From assembly GCA_035530195.1 (NCBI GenBank), contig DATKVG010000050.1:1-15216 (forward strand): a DNA stretch of 15,216 nt, read 5' to 3'. This DNA is from JAPLKX01 sp035530195 (GTDB lineage: Bacteria > Hydrogenedentota > Hydrogenedentia > Hydrogenedentales > SLHB01). Made by a program: the position numbers and the translations under genes. Below the pieces are notes generated by a model. That model saw nothing but the letters and a program-made list of their open reading frames with translations. It was not told where the DNA came from and searched no databases. Shown piece by piece: positions 1-7,587 of the stretch. Each line of letters opens with the position of its first letter. Position 1 is the first letter of the stretch.

Positions 1-1
1 G

Positions 2-298
2 GACGGTAGGGGTGTATCGTCGTCCGCATCGGCTTTTTCACCAGCTCCACTGTCCCCGTTTACTCCCGTCGCGTGTGCCGCCATTAAAGCTACAGGCGCT
101 CAGATCTGGCCGCTACCCCCTTACAGCCACGATCTCAATCCGATTGAAAAGATGTGGAGCAAGATAAAGGCGTACCTTCGCAAAACCAAGGCGCGCGATC
201 CGGAAAGTTTGTATCAAGCCGTTGGACGCGCCATGGCGCGAGTCTCGCAACGAGATGTACGAAATTGGTTTGCCTCATGCGGCTATAGTTTTATTTAA
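2..298 (+). pseudogene. IS630-family transposase, decayed C-terminal remnant
   Basis: The frame is open from the window edge to a TAA at 296-298. Its second half reads like the end of an IS630/DDE-superfamily transposase: LPPYSHDLNPIEKMW (from about 110) holds the family signature PPYSPxLNPIE with the third catalytic acid, followed by the usual helical tail ending in ASCGYSFI. Upstream, where the family has a D-N-x-x-x-H-K block with the second catalytic Asp, this frame reads APLSPFTPVACAAIK, so the Asp and the His-Lys are not there. The first 60 or so bases do not resemble the family at all. The stop overlaps the last codon and stop of mobA on the other strand, so there is no room for the expected terminal inverted repeat. 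I therefore call it an immobile fragment. The rest of the gene, if any, lies outside the window. The family call is sure; the decay call is likely. Confidence -1.
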
Positions 299-953
299 AA
301 TGCTCTAATCTCCAATAATCGTCCATTGTGTTTATGTTCTTTATTTCGTCTGAAGAAGGAATGGACACGGTTTTCACCCGGCAATAACGAAACACGGCGA
401 CTACACGCCGTTCGCCGTCTTCCAGCGCCCGCCGTATGCCCGGCAGTGCGCTTTTTCGATAGATGGCAAACAGCGGTTCGTAGTGTCCCTCGGCCGTGAT
501 GGGGATAACGCAATCGCAACCATGCGCTTCCTGCAAGAGTTTTTTGAGAAGGGGACCGTTAACCCATGGGATGTCGCATGCCAGGACGAAATTGAGGTCG
601 TGGCGCGAAACCGCCAGAGCGGATGCAATCCCCCGGAGCGGCCCCTGTCCGGGGACCTCGTCGCGGACCACCGGCGCATTCAGAACCGCAAATTCCCGGC
701 CCTCGCCCGCCGCGATCAGCAGTTCGTCAAAATGGGGCGCGACTTGTGCGCAGACGTGCTGAATCAAGGGCTTGCCCATTAACGGCAAGAGACTCTTGTC
801 CAGGCCCATGCGTGCGCTCTTGCCGCCGGCGAGCACAATCACGGTGGCGGGCTCATGCTCATTGCTCAACCATGGTGTGTCGATGGCGGGCGATGCGCCT
901 CCCATCCCGTCTGCTTGCCGCGGATTGTCCAATCGCCGTGTGCTCACGCCCAA
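291..953 (-). CDS. mobA: Molybdenum cofactor guanylyltransferase MobA
   Basis: MobA joins GMP from GTP to Mo-molybdopterin, giving the bis-guanine-dinucleotide cofactor used by DMSO-reductase-family enzymes such as the formate dehydrogenase of this operon; it acts in the cytoplasm. The GTP-binding loop is clear: LAGGKSARMGLDK at residues 41-53. It is followed by GKPL (60-63), the GPLRGI segment (104-109) and the metal-binding CDIP (126-129). The end, NINTMDDYW, is normal for the family. The longest start is a TTG at 953 with GAGGG four bases upstream. An ATG at 903-905 would give 204 residues, closer to the usual 190-200, but has a poor ribosome site, so the start is uncertain. It lies 34 bp after the response regulator gene and is the last gene of the formate dehydrogenase operon. 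Its final codons overlap the transposase remnant on the opposite strand. Confidence -1.
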   Translation of the reverse strand: MGVSTRRLDNPRQADGMGGASPAIDTPWLSNEHEPATVIVLAGGKSARMGLDKSLLPLMGKPLIQHVCAQVAPHFDELLIAAGEGREFAVLNAPVVRDEVPGQGPLRGIASALAVSRHDLNFVLACDIPWVNGPLLKKLLQEAHGCDCVIPITAEGHYEPLFAIYRKSALPGIRRALEDGERRVVAVFRYCRVKTVSIPSSDEIKNINTMDDYWRLEHFK

Positions 954-987
954 TAGGCCCTCGTGATGCCGGGGGTATGCTTCTCCG

Positions 988-1386
988 CTATTCCACCGGC
1001 GTATCTTCGGGTTTTTCCTTGAGGATCCTTCGAACCGTCGCCAGAAGATCTACGGGTTCAAAGGGTTTTTCGATAATGGCGGAGACAGGAAGATCGCTGG
1101 TATCGAATACCTGCACGCAAGCGTTGGCGATGGATGAGAGCAGGATCACGGGCAGGCCGGAGAAATCGCGGGCGATAATACTGGCGAGTTGTAATCCGGA
1201 GTCGGGGGATTCCATCATGATGTCCAAGATCACGAGGTCCGGGCGTTGGGCCTGAAGCGCAGCCTCGCCTTCTTTTGCCGATATCGCACTGCGCACCCGG
1301 TACCCATGGCCTTCAAGGGCCATGCCGCAGCAATCGGTAATGTCTGGGTCGTCGTCAATCACCAGGATGTCTCTTACCGCATTCAT
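988..1386 (-). CDS. Stand-alone response regulator receiver protein
   Basis: A 132-residue single receiver (CheY-like) domain without an output domain. The acidic pocket is D11-D12-D13 in ILVIDDDPD, the phosphoacceptor is D55 in DLVILDIMM, the switch Ser/Thr is S85 in VILLSS and the conserved lysine is K107 in IEKPF, so it should be phosphorylatable. I chose the ATG at 1384-1386 because GGAAAGGAGAG sits five bases upstream; a longer open frame to 1455 has no such site and adds residues unlike a receiver. It lies 76 bp downstream of the NuoEF gene and 34 bp before mobA. No histidine kinase is in the window, so its partner is unknown. Such proteins act by protein contact rather than DNA binding. 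A role in controlling the dehydrogenase or its flavoprotein is only suggested by position. Confidence -1.
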   Translation of the reverse strand: MNAVRDILVIDDDPDITDCCGMALEGHGYRVRSAISAKEGEAALQAQRPDLVILDIMMESPDSGLQLASIIARDFSGLPVILLSSIANACVQVFDTSDLPVSAIIEKPFEPVDLLATVRRILKEKPEDTPVE

Positions 1387-1462
1387 AGACTCTCCTTTCC
1401 AGCGGCTCAACAAGATCGTAAAGCACGCGGGTGTACTCGATCGTACGCGCGCCATGCGGGGA

Positions 1463-3202
1463 TCATCCGCATAACGCCTCGAATTCCGGGCGGAATTTTT
1501 TCAACATCGCACTCAACGGCGTGGCAAAAGCGTCGCCGCCCGGGCATAAGGTCAGCCCCTTAATCGTTGCCGCAAGGCACTCGATGGTCACCAAATCCTG
1601 AAGTACTCCACGGCCCTCGATAAGGCCCTGCAGCAGATGGACAATAGTTTCGGTTCCTTGCCGGCATGGCGTGCATTGGCCGCAAGACTCATGTGCAAAA
1701 AACTGCATGAGACGCAACGCCACACGCGGAATAGAGACCGTCTGGTTCATCACGATGATACCACCGCTGCCAAGCATGGTGCCAGACTTGAGGCAGGATT
1801 CGTAGTCGAGCCGGACGTCCGCCGCTTCGGCCGGCGTCAGCAGCGGCGTTGACAATCCACCCACGATGACGGCCTTCATCTTTCCTTTCACACCGCCCGC
1901 CGCATCGAGAACCTTGGTTAATGGAACTCCCAGCGGGAACTCAAAGATGCCCGGCCGGTTCACATGGCCCGAAACGCCAAAGAGTTTCGGGCCGAAGTTG
2001 TTGTTTGGGCCGATTTGACGGAAAGCATCCGGACCGTTTTCGATGATATACGGCACGCACGCCAGCGTCTCTACGTTGTTGACGATTGTGGGGCAGCCCC
2101 ACAATCCCTCTTGAGCGGGGAACGGCGGGCGAACGCGTGGCTGGCCGCGTTTGCCCTCGATCGACTCGATAAGGGCGGTTTCCTCGCCGCAGACATAGGA
2201 ACCCGCGCCCCGATGCACCACCACGTCGAACTCGAACCCGCGCCCGAGGATGTCACGGCCCAATTTGCCCGCCGCACGCGCCTCGGCGATGGCGTCTTCC
2301 AGAATCCGGGCGATCCACGAGAATTCGCCGCGGATGTAAATGAACCCGGTTTTCGCGCCGATGGCGTAGGCCGCTATGGCCATCCCCTCGATCAACAGGT
2401 GCGGATCAAACTCCATGATTTGGCGATCTTTGAACGTTCCGGGTTCACCTTCATCCGCATTGCAGACGAGGTAAACGGGCTTCTTCGAGTCTTTGGGAAC
2501 GAAGCCCCATTTCATGCCCGTGGGGAAGCCCGCACCCCCGCGGCCACGGAGACTGGAGGTCTTCACGGCATCCACGACGGCTCCGGGCGCCATGGACAAC
2601 GCCTTGGCCAACGCGGTATATCCTCCATCCGCCACGTAGCCTTTCAGCGCCGTCGAGTCGGGCCGTCCGCGCCGCCGCAACAGGATGTTGCACTCCGACG
2701 CGAAGTGCGCGGCGATCGGCCACTCCGGCCATTTTCCTTGCCGCAGGGACTCGATCAAACGGTCTGCTTTATCGGTCGTCATCGCCTCGTAGTAACGGTC
2801 GTTAACCTGGATCACGGGGCATGTCCCACACGCGCCCAAGTCCTCGACGGTGGATACCGTGAATAACCCATCCGGGGTCGTCTGACCAGCACGGATACCC
2901 AGACGATTAAGGAGGTGTTGCAAGAGCTCGTCCGCCCCGGCAAGAGTCGCAGGCAGATTGGTGTCCACCTGGAGATGATACTTGCCAACGGGTTTACTCC
3001 GAAACATCGTGTAGAACGAGGCTACGCCAAATGCCTGGGAGGGGCTGATCCCGAGGAGACTCGCCACATCGCGCAGGTCTTCTTCGGAAATGACCCCACC
3101 GTTGGCGTCTTGCGCGGCGTACAATGCCGGCAGCAGCGCCGCCCGTTTATGGGGATACCGCGCGGCCAGCGCGCCGATTCGTTCTCGCAAGGAAACTTCC
3201 AT
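1463..3202 (-). CDS. nuoF: NuoE-NuoF fusion, NADH-binding subunit of formate dehydrogenase
   Basis: The diaphorase subunit, expected to pass electrons between NAD(H) and the formate dehydrogenase via FMN and iron-sulfur clusters. Residues 1 to about 160 are a NuoE-like thioredoxin-fold domain; about 170-579 are NuoF. The NuoF part is complete: GRGGAGFPTGMKW (220-232) and CNADEGEPGTFKDR (247-260) for FMN and NADH, and the N3 [4Fe-4S] ligands C507, C510, C513 (SCGQCTPC) and C553 (LCPGGDA). It lacks the extra ferredoxin tail of HydB types. The NuoE domain is odd: the family pattern VCTNLxC is VDTNLPA here, and ECLGAC is EDLGAC, so three of four [2Fe-2S] ligands are D80, A85 and D121, and only C125 remains (an extra C128 follows). 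The start ATG has GGGGAGGAA eight bases upstream. It follows the dehydrogenase gene by 21 bp. NuoE/F fusions are known; the ligand loss is not typical. Confidence -1.
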   Translation of the reverse strand: MEVSLRERIGALAARYPHKRAALLPALYAAQDANGGVISEEDLRDVASLLGISPSQAFGVASFYTMFRSKPVGKYHLQVDTNLPATLAGADELLQHLLNRLGIRAGQTTPDGLFTVSTVEDLGACGTCPVIQVNDRYYEAMTTDKADRLIESLRQGKWPEWPIAAHFASECNILLRRRGRPDSTALKGYVADGGYTALAKALSMAPGAVVDAVKTSSLRGRGGAGFPTGMKWGFVPKDSKKPVYLVCNADEGEPGTFKDRQIMEFDPHLLIEGMAIAAYAIGAKTGFIYIRGEFSWIARILEDAIAEARAAGKLGRDILGRGFEFDVVVHRGAGSYVCGEETALIESIEGKRGQPRVRPPFPAQEGLWGCPTIVNNVETLACVPYIIENGPDAFRQIGPNNNFGPKLFGVSGHVNRPGIFEFPLGVPLTKVLDAAGGVKGKMKAVIVGGLSTPLLTPAEAADVRLDYESCLKSGTMLGSGGIIVMNQTVSIPRVALRLMQFFAHESCGQCTPCRQGTETIVHLLQGLIEGRGVLQDLVTIECLAATIKGLTLCPGGDAFATPLSAMLKKFRPEFEALCG

Positions 3203-3223
3203 GATGTTGGTTCCTCCCCGCCG

Positions 3224-5926
3224 CTATTCCGCCGCTTCGATGCGGGCCGCGCATATCTTGAACTCGGGTATCTTGGCTACGGGATCGAGCGCGTCGTTGG
3301 TGAGGCGATTGGCCGCGGCTTCCGCGAAGTGGAACGCCATGAACAGCGATCCCGGCGCAACGCGCGGTGTCACCCGCGCCGTCGTCACCACGGCCCCGCG
3401 CCGCGTAGCCACCTTCACCCGCCTGCCGTCACACAGCCCCAGTTCCAGCGCGTCCTCGGGGTGTATCTCGACATCGCCATGCGGGACCAGGTGGTCAAGC
3501 ACCGGCGCCCGCCGGCTCATGCTGCCCGTGTGGAAATGCTGCAAGATGCGTCCCGTGCTCAGCCGCATTGGGTATTCCGCGTCCGGCTCTTCGGCCGGCG
3601 GGCGGTACGCTAACGCGGAAAGCACTGCTTTCCCACGCGGGAACTTTCCGACGTGGAGGATCGGTGTGCCGGGATGGTCCTCGTTCGGGCACGGCCAGCG
3701 CAGGCCCCGGTTCTTTTCGATCCGCTCGAAGGTCATGCCGTGGTAAGAGGGCGTCAATGCCTTGATCTCCGCGAACAGGGCCTCGGGCGTCCTCGGGAAA
3801 TCGGCGTACCCCAAGCGGCCGGCGATGTCTGCGATGATCTCGTGGTCCTGCCGCGCCCCCGCGGGCGGTTCGATCGCCGCATAGCTCAATTGGGCGCGCC
3901 GTTCGGTGTTGGTGTACGTACCGGTCTTCTCCGCGAACGCCACCCCCGGCAGCACCACGTCGGCCATTTTCGCCGTTTCCGTCAGGAAGATGTCCTGCAC
4001 CACCAGCAGGTCGAGCTTCTTTAGTTGCGCTTCGGCGTGGTTGAGGTTCGGATCGCTGACCATCGGATTTTCGCCCATGAAATAGAGCGCCCGGATTTCA
4101 TTGCCGCAGGCGTTGATCATGGTCGTAACCGTCTGGCCGACCTTCCCGCTCAAGAATGAGGCGTCTATGCCCCAGGCCGTTGCGAATTTCTGGCGCGCGG
4201 CCTCATCGGCCACGGGTTGGTAGCCGCTGAACACATTGGGCAATGCACCCATGTCGCAAGCGCCTTGAACGTTTACTTGTCCACGCAGAGGATTTACCCC
4301 GCCACCCTCGAATCCCAGATTTCCCGTGATGAGCGCGAGGTTCGCACAAGCCTTTACATTATCCACGCCGTGCGAACTCTGCGTGATGCCCATGCTGAAA
4401 TAAATGGCGGAACGGCCGCCGGTCGCATATAGCTTGGCGGCATCGAAGAGGCGATCTTTCGGAATTCCCGTAAGTTCCTCGACTTTTTCCGGGGTATAAA
4501 ATTCGAGGCTTTTCTTATACTCCTCCCATCCCTCGCAACGCTCATCGATGTAAGCCTGATCCTGCCATCCCTCGCGCACGATGAGGTGTTGCATGCCCAT
4601 CAGCCAGGCGACGTCCGTGCCGTTGTGCTGGCGCAGATGAATATCCGCGATCTTGGCCAGGTCGGTCTCGCGCGGATCCAGCACGATCAGTTTCACGCCC
4701 TGCTGTTTCACGGCCTTCTTGATCATGCCGCCGAACACCGGGTGGCACCACGTCGTATTGCTGCCGGTGATCAGGATTACGTCGCTCTTGGAAGCCTCCT
4801 GCATGCTGTTGGTCATCGCCCCGGACCCGAGCGTGGTCGCCAGGCCCGCCACGGTCGATGAGTGGCACAAGCGCGCGCAGTGGTCCACGTTGTTTGTCCC
4901 GATTACGGCACGGGCAAACCGCTGCATCGCGAAATTCTCTTCGTTGGTCACCTTGGCCGAACTGAGGCAGCCGATAGCGTCGGGGCCGTGTTGCTTGCGG
5001 ACCGCCTTCAGTTTCTTCGCTACGAAGTCCAGCGCCTCATCCCAAGTGGCGGGTTCGAGGCTGCCCTTCCGGCGGATCAAAGGCGTTATCAGCCGGTCCG
5101 GATTGTTCAGGAACTCGAGGCCGAAGCGGCCCTTCACGCACAACATCCCCTGGTTGGCCCGCTTGCACCAGTCCGTCTCCGCGCCGCGCGCCCAGAGGTA
5201 CTTCCCGTCCTTGACGCCTATCTCTATGATGCATCCCACCCCGCAGTAGGGACAGACCACCTCGTTGTGGCTGACCTCCCAGGCGCGGGCGCGGCCCTTC
5301 GACGGTTTGAGAATCAGCGCGCCCACGGGACAGACCTGCACGCACTCGCCGCATTGAACGCACGATGACGCGCCCATCGGTTGGTCATCGTCGCACACGA
5401 CTTCCACACCCGCCCCGCGGTAGCCGAAGTCGAGCACCTCATGCATTACCGTGTTATTGCACGCCGCAACGCAACGCCCGCACTGAATACATTTGTTCGG
5501 ATCGCGGATAATTCCTTCCGCCGAGTCATCCCGCGGCTGCTGTTCTTCGGGGATCAGAAACGCGGGCCGTTCAATCCCCAATCGGTACGCCATGTCCTGC
5601 AGTTCGCACGCGCCGTTGGCCTCGCACGAAAGGCAATCATGATTCCCGTTCGCCAGGAGCAACTCCACGATCATCCGGCGCGCTTCGAGCACGGTGGACG
5701 TCTGGGTCTGCACGACCATATTATCTTTCGCAGGCGTCGTGCATGAGGCCTGGAGGCCCCGGATCCCCTCGATTTCCACCACGCACGCCCGGCAACGGCC
5801 CGCCCGGCCCGTGCGCGGATGGTAACACAGTGACGGGATGTAAATGCCGGCGGTTTGGGCCGCCTCCAAAACAGTCTGCCCTTGTTCAGCCGTTACCTTC
5901 CGGCCGTCAATGATAAGCTGTATCAT
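3224..5926 (-). CDS. fdhF: Formate dehydrogenase alpha subunit (Cys type, NuoG-like N-terminus)
   Basis: The catalytic subunit (often called FdhA) of a cytosolic molybdopterin formate dehydrogenase, formate to CO2 or the reverse. Domains in order: a [2Fe-2S] ferredoxin (C34, C45, C48, C62); a NuoG-type His/Cys cluster site (H96, C98, C101, C107); two ferredoxin-type [4Fe-4S] motifs (C146, C149, C152, C156 and C189, C192, C195, C199); the molybdopterin-oxidoreductase [4Fe-4S] site (C225, C228, C232, C263); the catalytic core; and a dinucleotide-binding C-terminal domain (about 780-895). The metal ligand is cysteine, C354, with H355 next to it in DHCARLCHSSTVAGL, where FdhF of E. coli has selenocysteine. 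There is no twin-arginine signal. Start ATG with AAAGGGA upstream; stop TAG. Length 900 fits NAD-linked enzymes. Tungsten instead of molybdenum is possible, since the neighbouring remnant is of the tungstate/molybdate-binding type. The partner is the downstream NuoEF protein. Confidence -1.
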   Translation of the reverse strand: MIQLIIDGRKVTAEQGQTVLEAAQTAGIYIPSLCYHPRTGRAGRCRACVVEIEGIRGLQASCTTPAKDNMVVQTQTSTVLEARRMIVELLLANGNHDCLSCEANGACELQDMAYRLGIERPAFLIPEEQQPRDDSAEGIIRDPNKCIQCGRCVAACNNTVMHEVLDFGYRGAGVEVVCDDDQPMGASSCVQCGECVQVCPVGALILKPSKGRARAWEVSHNEVVCPYCGVGCIIEIGVKDGKYLWARGAETDWCKRANQGMLCVKGRFGLEFLNNPDRLITPLIRRKGSLEPATWDEALDFVAKKLKAVRKQHGPDAIGCLSSAKVTNEENFAMQRFARAVIGTNNVDHCARLCHSSTVAGLATTLGSGAMTNSMQEASKSDVILITGSNTTWCHPVFGGMIKKAVKQQGVKLIVLDPRETDLAKIADIHLRQHNGTDVAWLMGMQHLIVREGWQDQAYIDERCEGWEEYKKSLEFYTPEKVEELTGIPKDRLFDAAKLYATGGRSAIYFSMGITQSSHGVDNVKACANLALITGNLGFEGGGVNPLRGQVNVQGACDMGALPNVFSGYQPVADEAARQKFATAWGIDASFLSGKVGQTVTTMINACGNEIRALYFMGENPMVSDPNLNHAEAQLKKLDLLVVQDIFLTETAKMADVVLPGVAFAEKTGTYTNTERRAQLSYAAIEPPAGARQDHEIIADIAGRLGYADFPRTPEALFAEIKALTPSYHGMTFERIEKNRGLRWPCPNEDHPGTPILHVGKFPRGKAVLSALAYRPPAEEPDAEYPMRLSTGRILQHFHTGSMSRRAPVLDHLVPHGDVEIHPEDALELGLCDGRRVKVATRRGAVVTTARVTPRVAPGSLFMAFHFAEAAANRLTNDALDPVAKIPEFKICAARIEAAE

Positions 5927-5978
5927 ATACCATTCCCTTTAGTAGTTATCTGCACAATATTGCGCGCCAAGCCGGATG

Positions 5979-7259
5979 CTACGCGGCTTTCGGTTTGCGG
6001 TAGCTCAAGTTCAGCACAAATCCCACGATCAGCATGGCGCCTGCAACGAAAACGGCCGTCTTGAACGATCCGGAGCTTTTCTTGATGTACTCCATCAGCA
6101 TCGGCCCGGCGACGCCCGCCGCGGCCCATGCCAACAGGATCTTGCCGTAGATCTGCCCCATGTTCTTCGCGCCGAACGTATCCGCGGCATATGCGGGCAT
6201 CGAGGCGAAGCCGCCGCCGTAACACGCCAGAATGTAGCATGCAATAACCGAAAAAAGGACGATGTTGGTGACTTGAGGCAACAAGAAAAACAGCGGCACC
6301 TGCGTGCCGAACAGGATCGCGAACACCGCTTTTCGCCCGATCTTGTCTGACAGGCTCGCCCAGAAAATGCGGCCCAACCCGTTGAAGAGCGACGATACGA
6401 AGATCACCGTGCCCGCCGTCACCGCGGTCACGGCACAAGCCTCTTGCGCCATCACGGACAGATTGCTGATTAGGGCAATTCCCGCCGCCACATTCAGGAA
6501 GAGCAATAGCCACAGGATGTAAAACTGGTACATTGACAGAGCGCCGCCAAGGTCCACGCCCGCCGCGGCCGGCGCCGCGGCTTTCGGCTTATTGGCCGGC
6601 ACGGGGGGCGTCCATCCCGCGGGCGGGTTGTTCAGAAACTGGGCGGCGGCAATCAACAGCACAAAAAACACAGCGCCAAAAATATAGAAGGTCGTTGCCA
6701 ACCCCATATGCGGCGCACCAACCTGGAGGGCGCCGTCCGCGGCGGTCGTCACCTCGGGGATCATAAAGGGGGCAATCTGCCCGATAACGGCCGAGCCAAA
6801 CCCGAAACCCATCACGGCCAAACCCGTGATCAGGCCGCGCTTGTCGGGAAACCACCGAACTAGAACGGCTATTGGGGTAATATAACCCAATCCATTACCG
6901 ATACCGCCTATAAGGCCATAGCCAACGTAAAGCAATACGATGCTGCCCATCGCGTCCGCGACACCGGTAAGCACCGTGCCCAACCCAAACAAAATCGCCG
7001 CCAGCGTAGCCACCTTGCGCGCGCCGGCCTTGTCGACAAACTTGCCGCCGAACGCCGCCGCAATGCCGACAAAAAGGATGGCAATGGTAAAGGCAAGCCC
7101 CACGCGGTCTCCCGACCAGCCGTGTTGCGCCATGAAAGGCTTCTTGAATACGCTCCAAGCGTAAACCGTTCCCAAGACGAGTTGCATGACCACGCCCGCC
7201 AACGCGATAAACCACCGGTTAATGGGCGCTGACGGGGAAATACCTTTTTGTTCCGGCAT
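5979..7259 (-). CDS. Oxalate/formate antiporter family (OFA) MFS transporter
   Basis: A 12-helix major facilitator protein of about 426 residues. The first helix, WFIALAGVVMQLVLGTVYAW, is the hallmark of the OxlT-like OFA family, as are GIGNGLGYITPI and WFPDKRGLITGLAVMGFG. A motif-A-like loop, SLSDKIGRK, follows helix 8. OxlT of Oxalobacter exchanges oxalate for formate across the inner membrane; many family members have other anions as substrate. Being first in an operon with formate dehydrogenase, this one probably moves formate or exchanges formate with another carboxylate, which is an inference. The ATG at 7257-7259 is preferred over a longer open frame to 7313, because AAAAGGAGAAG lies just upstream and the protein then begins like its relatives. 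It ends with TAG, 52 bp before the dehydrogenase gene. Its expression probably starts at the promoter at 7396-7424. Confidence -1.
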   Translation of the reverse strand: MPEQKGISPSAPINRWFIALAGVVMQLVLGTVYAWSVFKKPFMAQHGWSGDRVGLAFTIAILFVGIAAAFGGKFVDKAGARKVATLAAILFGLGTVLTGVADAMGSIVLLYVGYGLIGGIGNGLGYITPIAVLVRWFPDKRGLITGLAVMGFGFGSAVIGQIAPFMIPEVTTAADGALQVGAPHMGLATTFYIFGAVFFVLLIAAAQFLNNPPAGWTPPVPANKPKAAAPAAAGVDLGGALSMYQFYILWLLLFLNVAAGIALISNLSVMAQEACAVTAVTAGTVIFVSSLFNGLGRIFWASLSDKIGRKAVFAILFGTQVPLFFLLPQVTNIVLFSVIACYILACYGGGFASMPAYAADTFGAKNMGQIYGKILLAWAAAGVAGPMLMEYIKKSSGSFKTAVFVAGAMLIVGFVLNLSYRKPKAA

Positions 7260-7389
7260 AACAAACTTCTCCTTTTCCGCTGTATCTCCCGGCGATGGAC
7301 ATTGCTGTATCACCGGGATTCCCTCAGTTTTTTGGCTGTGTCGACGAGCAGTCGAAACTCAAGCCTCCCCAGAGCATTTCCTACTTTGG
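7260..7389 (-). promoter_or_regulatory. Possible structured 5' leader of the transporter-formate dehydrogenase operon
   Basis: About 130 nt lie between the likely transcription start and the transporter ATG. Read on the minus strand, two hairpins can form. One has TCGAC/GTCGA arms (7351-7355 with 7341-7345) inside GGCT/AGCC-type outer arms (7362-7365 with 7334-7337). The other is a 9-bp stem of 7309-7317 with 7288-7296 around a 12-nt loop. Its one imperfect pair is G-U in the minus-strand RNA but A-C on the other strand, so it favours the transcript of this operon. The word GATACAGC occurs twice, once in the second hairpin and once just before the ribosome site. I do not recognise a known riboswitch class. 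Confidence -1.
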
Positions 7390-7395
7390 CATGGG

Positions 7396-7424
7396 ATTAT
7401 GTTTTATTCGTTTTCGTAAGTCAA
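7396..7424 (-). promoter_or_regulatory. Sigma70-like promoter of the transporter-formate dehydrogenase operon
   Basis: On the minus strand TTGACT (7424-7419) and CATAAT (7401-7396) are separated by exactly 17 bases, each hexamer matching the consensus at five of six positions. Transcription would start near 7389 and run into the transporter gene. The stretch AACATAATC over the -10 element matches the right arm of the ModE-like operator at 7566-7574 in seven of nine bases, but I see no matching left arm here. Confidence -1.
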
Positions 7425-7480
7425 GCTCCGTGTTTTTTCAGGAAGCAACTTTTCAGGCGTCGGTATTTATCGCCACTGCT

Positions 7481-7514
7481 CCGGCCGCCCCATCGGGGCA
7501 AACACTGAGGCCGG
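7481..7514. repeat. Inverted repeat in the divergent intergenic region
   Basis: CCGGCC (7481-7486) can pair with GGCCGG (7509-7514), enclosing a smaller hairpin GCCCC-ATC-GGGGC (7487-7499). No T-run follows on either strand, so it is not an intrinsic terminator. It lies between the two divergent promoters, within the 328-base gap 7260-7587 that has no gene. It could be a protein-binding site or chance G+C-rich pairing. Confidence -1.
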
Positions 7515-7515
7515 C

Positions 7516-7544
7516 TTGATTTAGCGGGGGCGGATAGATATCCT
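7516..7544 (+). promoter_or_regulatory. Candidate promoter of the small gene-modE-wtpA operon
   Basis: TTGATT (7516-7521) and TATCCT (7539-7544) are spaced by 17 bases, each with four of six consensus matches. The predicted start of transcription, near 7551, coincides with the left edge of the ModE-like palindrome, as expected for repression by a bound regulator. The match is moderate and rests mainly on spacing and position. Confidence -1.
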
Positions 7545-7550
7545 GCGGAT

Positions 7551-7574
7551 CGATATGTTGTGGAAAACATAACG
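7551..7574. promoter_or_regulatory. ModE-like operator palindrome
   Basis: Arms CGATATGTT (7551-7559) and AACATAACG (7566-7574) are inverted repeats with one mismatch around a 6-base spacer. E. coli ModE sites have the form CGxTATAT-spacer-ATATAxCG, with CG at the outer ends and A/T-rich inner parts; this element has the same outer CG pair, the same half-site length and similar arms. It lies immediately downstream of the likely -10 element and 13 bases before the first start codon of the operon that encodes a ModE-type protein, so autoregulation is the simplest reading. Confidence -1.
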
Positions 7575-7587
7575 AGAGGAGCAAGCA

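Noticed and set aside
1387..1455. Longer N-terminus for the response regulator
   Set aside because: The 23 extra residues do not fit a receiver domain and lack a ribosome site, while the internal ATG has a strong one.
4862..4867. Possible selenocysteine site in the formate dehydrogenase
   Set aside because: The active-site codon reads as cysteine (C354) and the frame is open through the full gene; no TGA is present.
7260..7389. Molybdenum-cofactor riboswitch
   Set aside because: The leader does fold, but I cannot match it to the conserved core of that class; it is kept only as an unclassified candidate.
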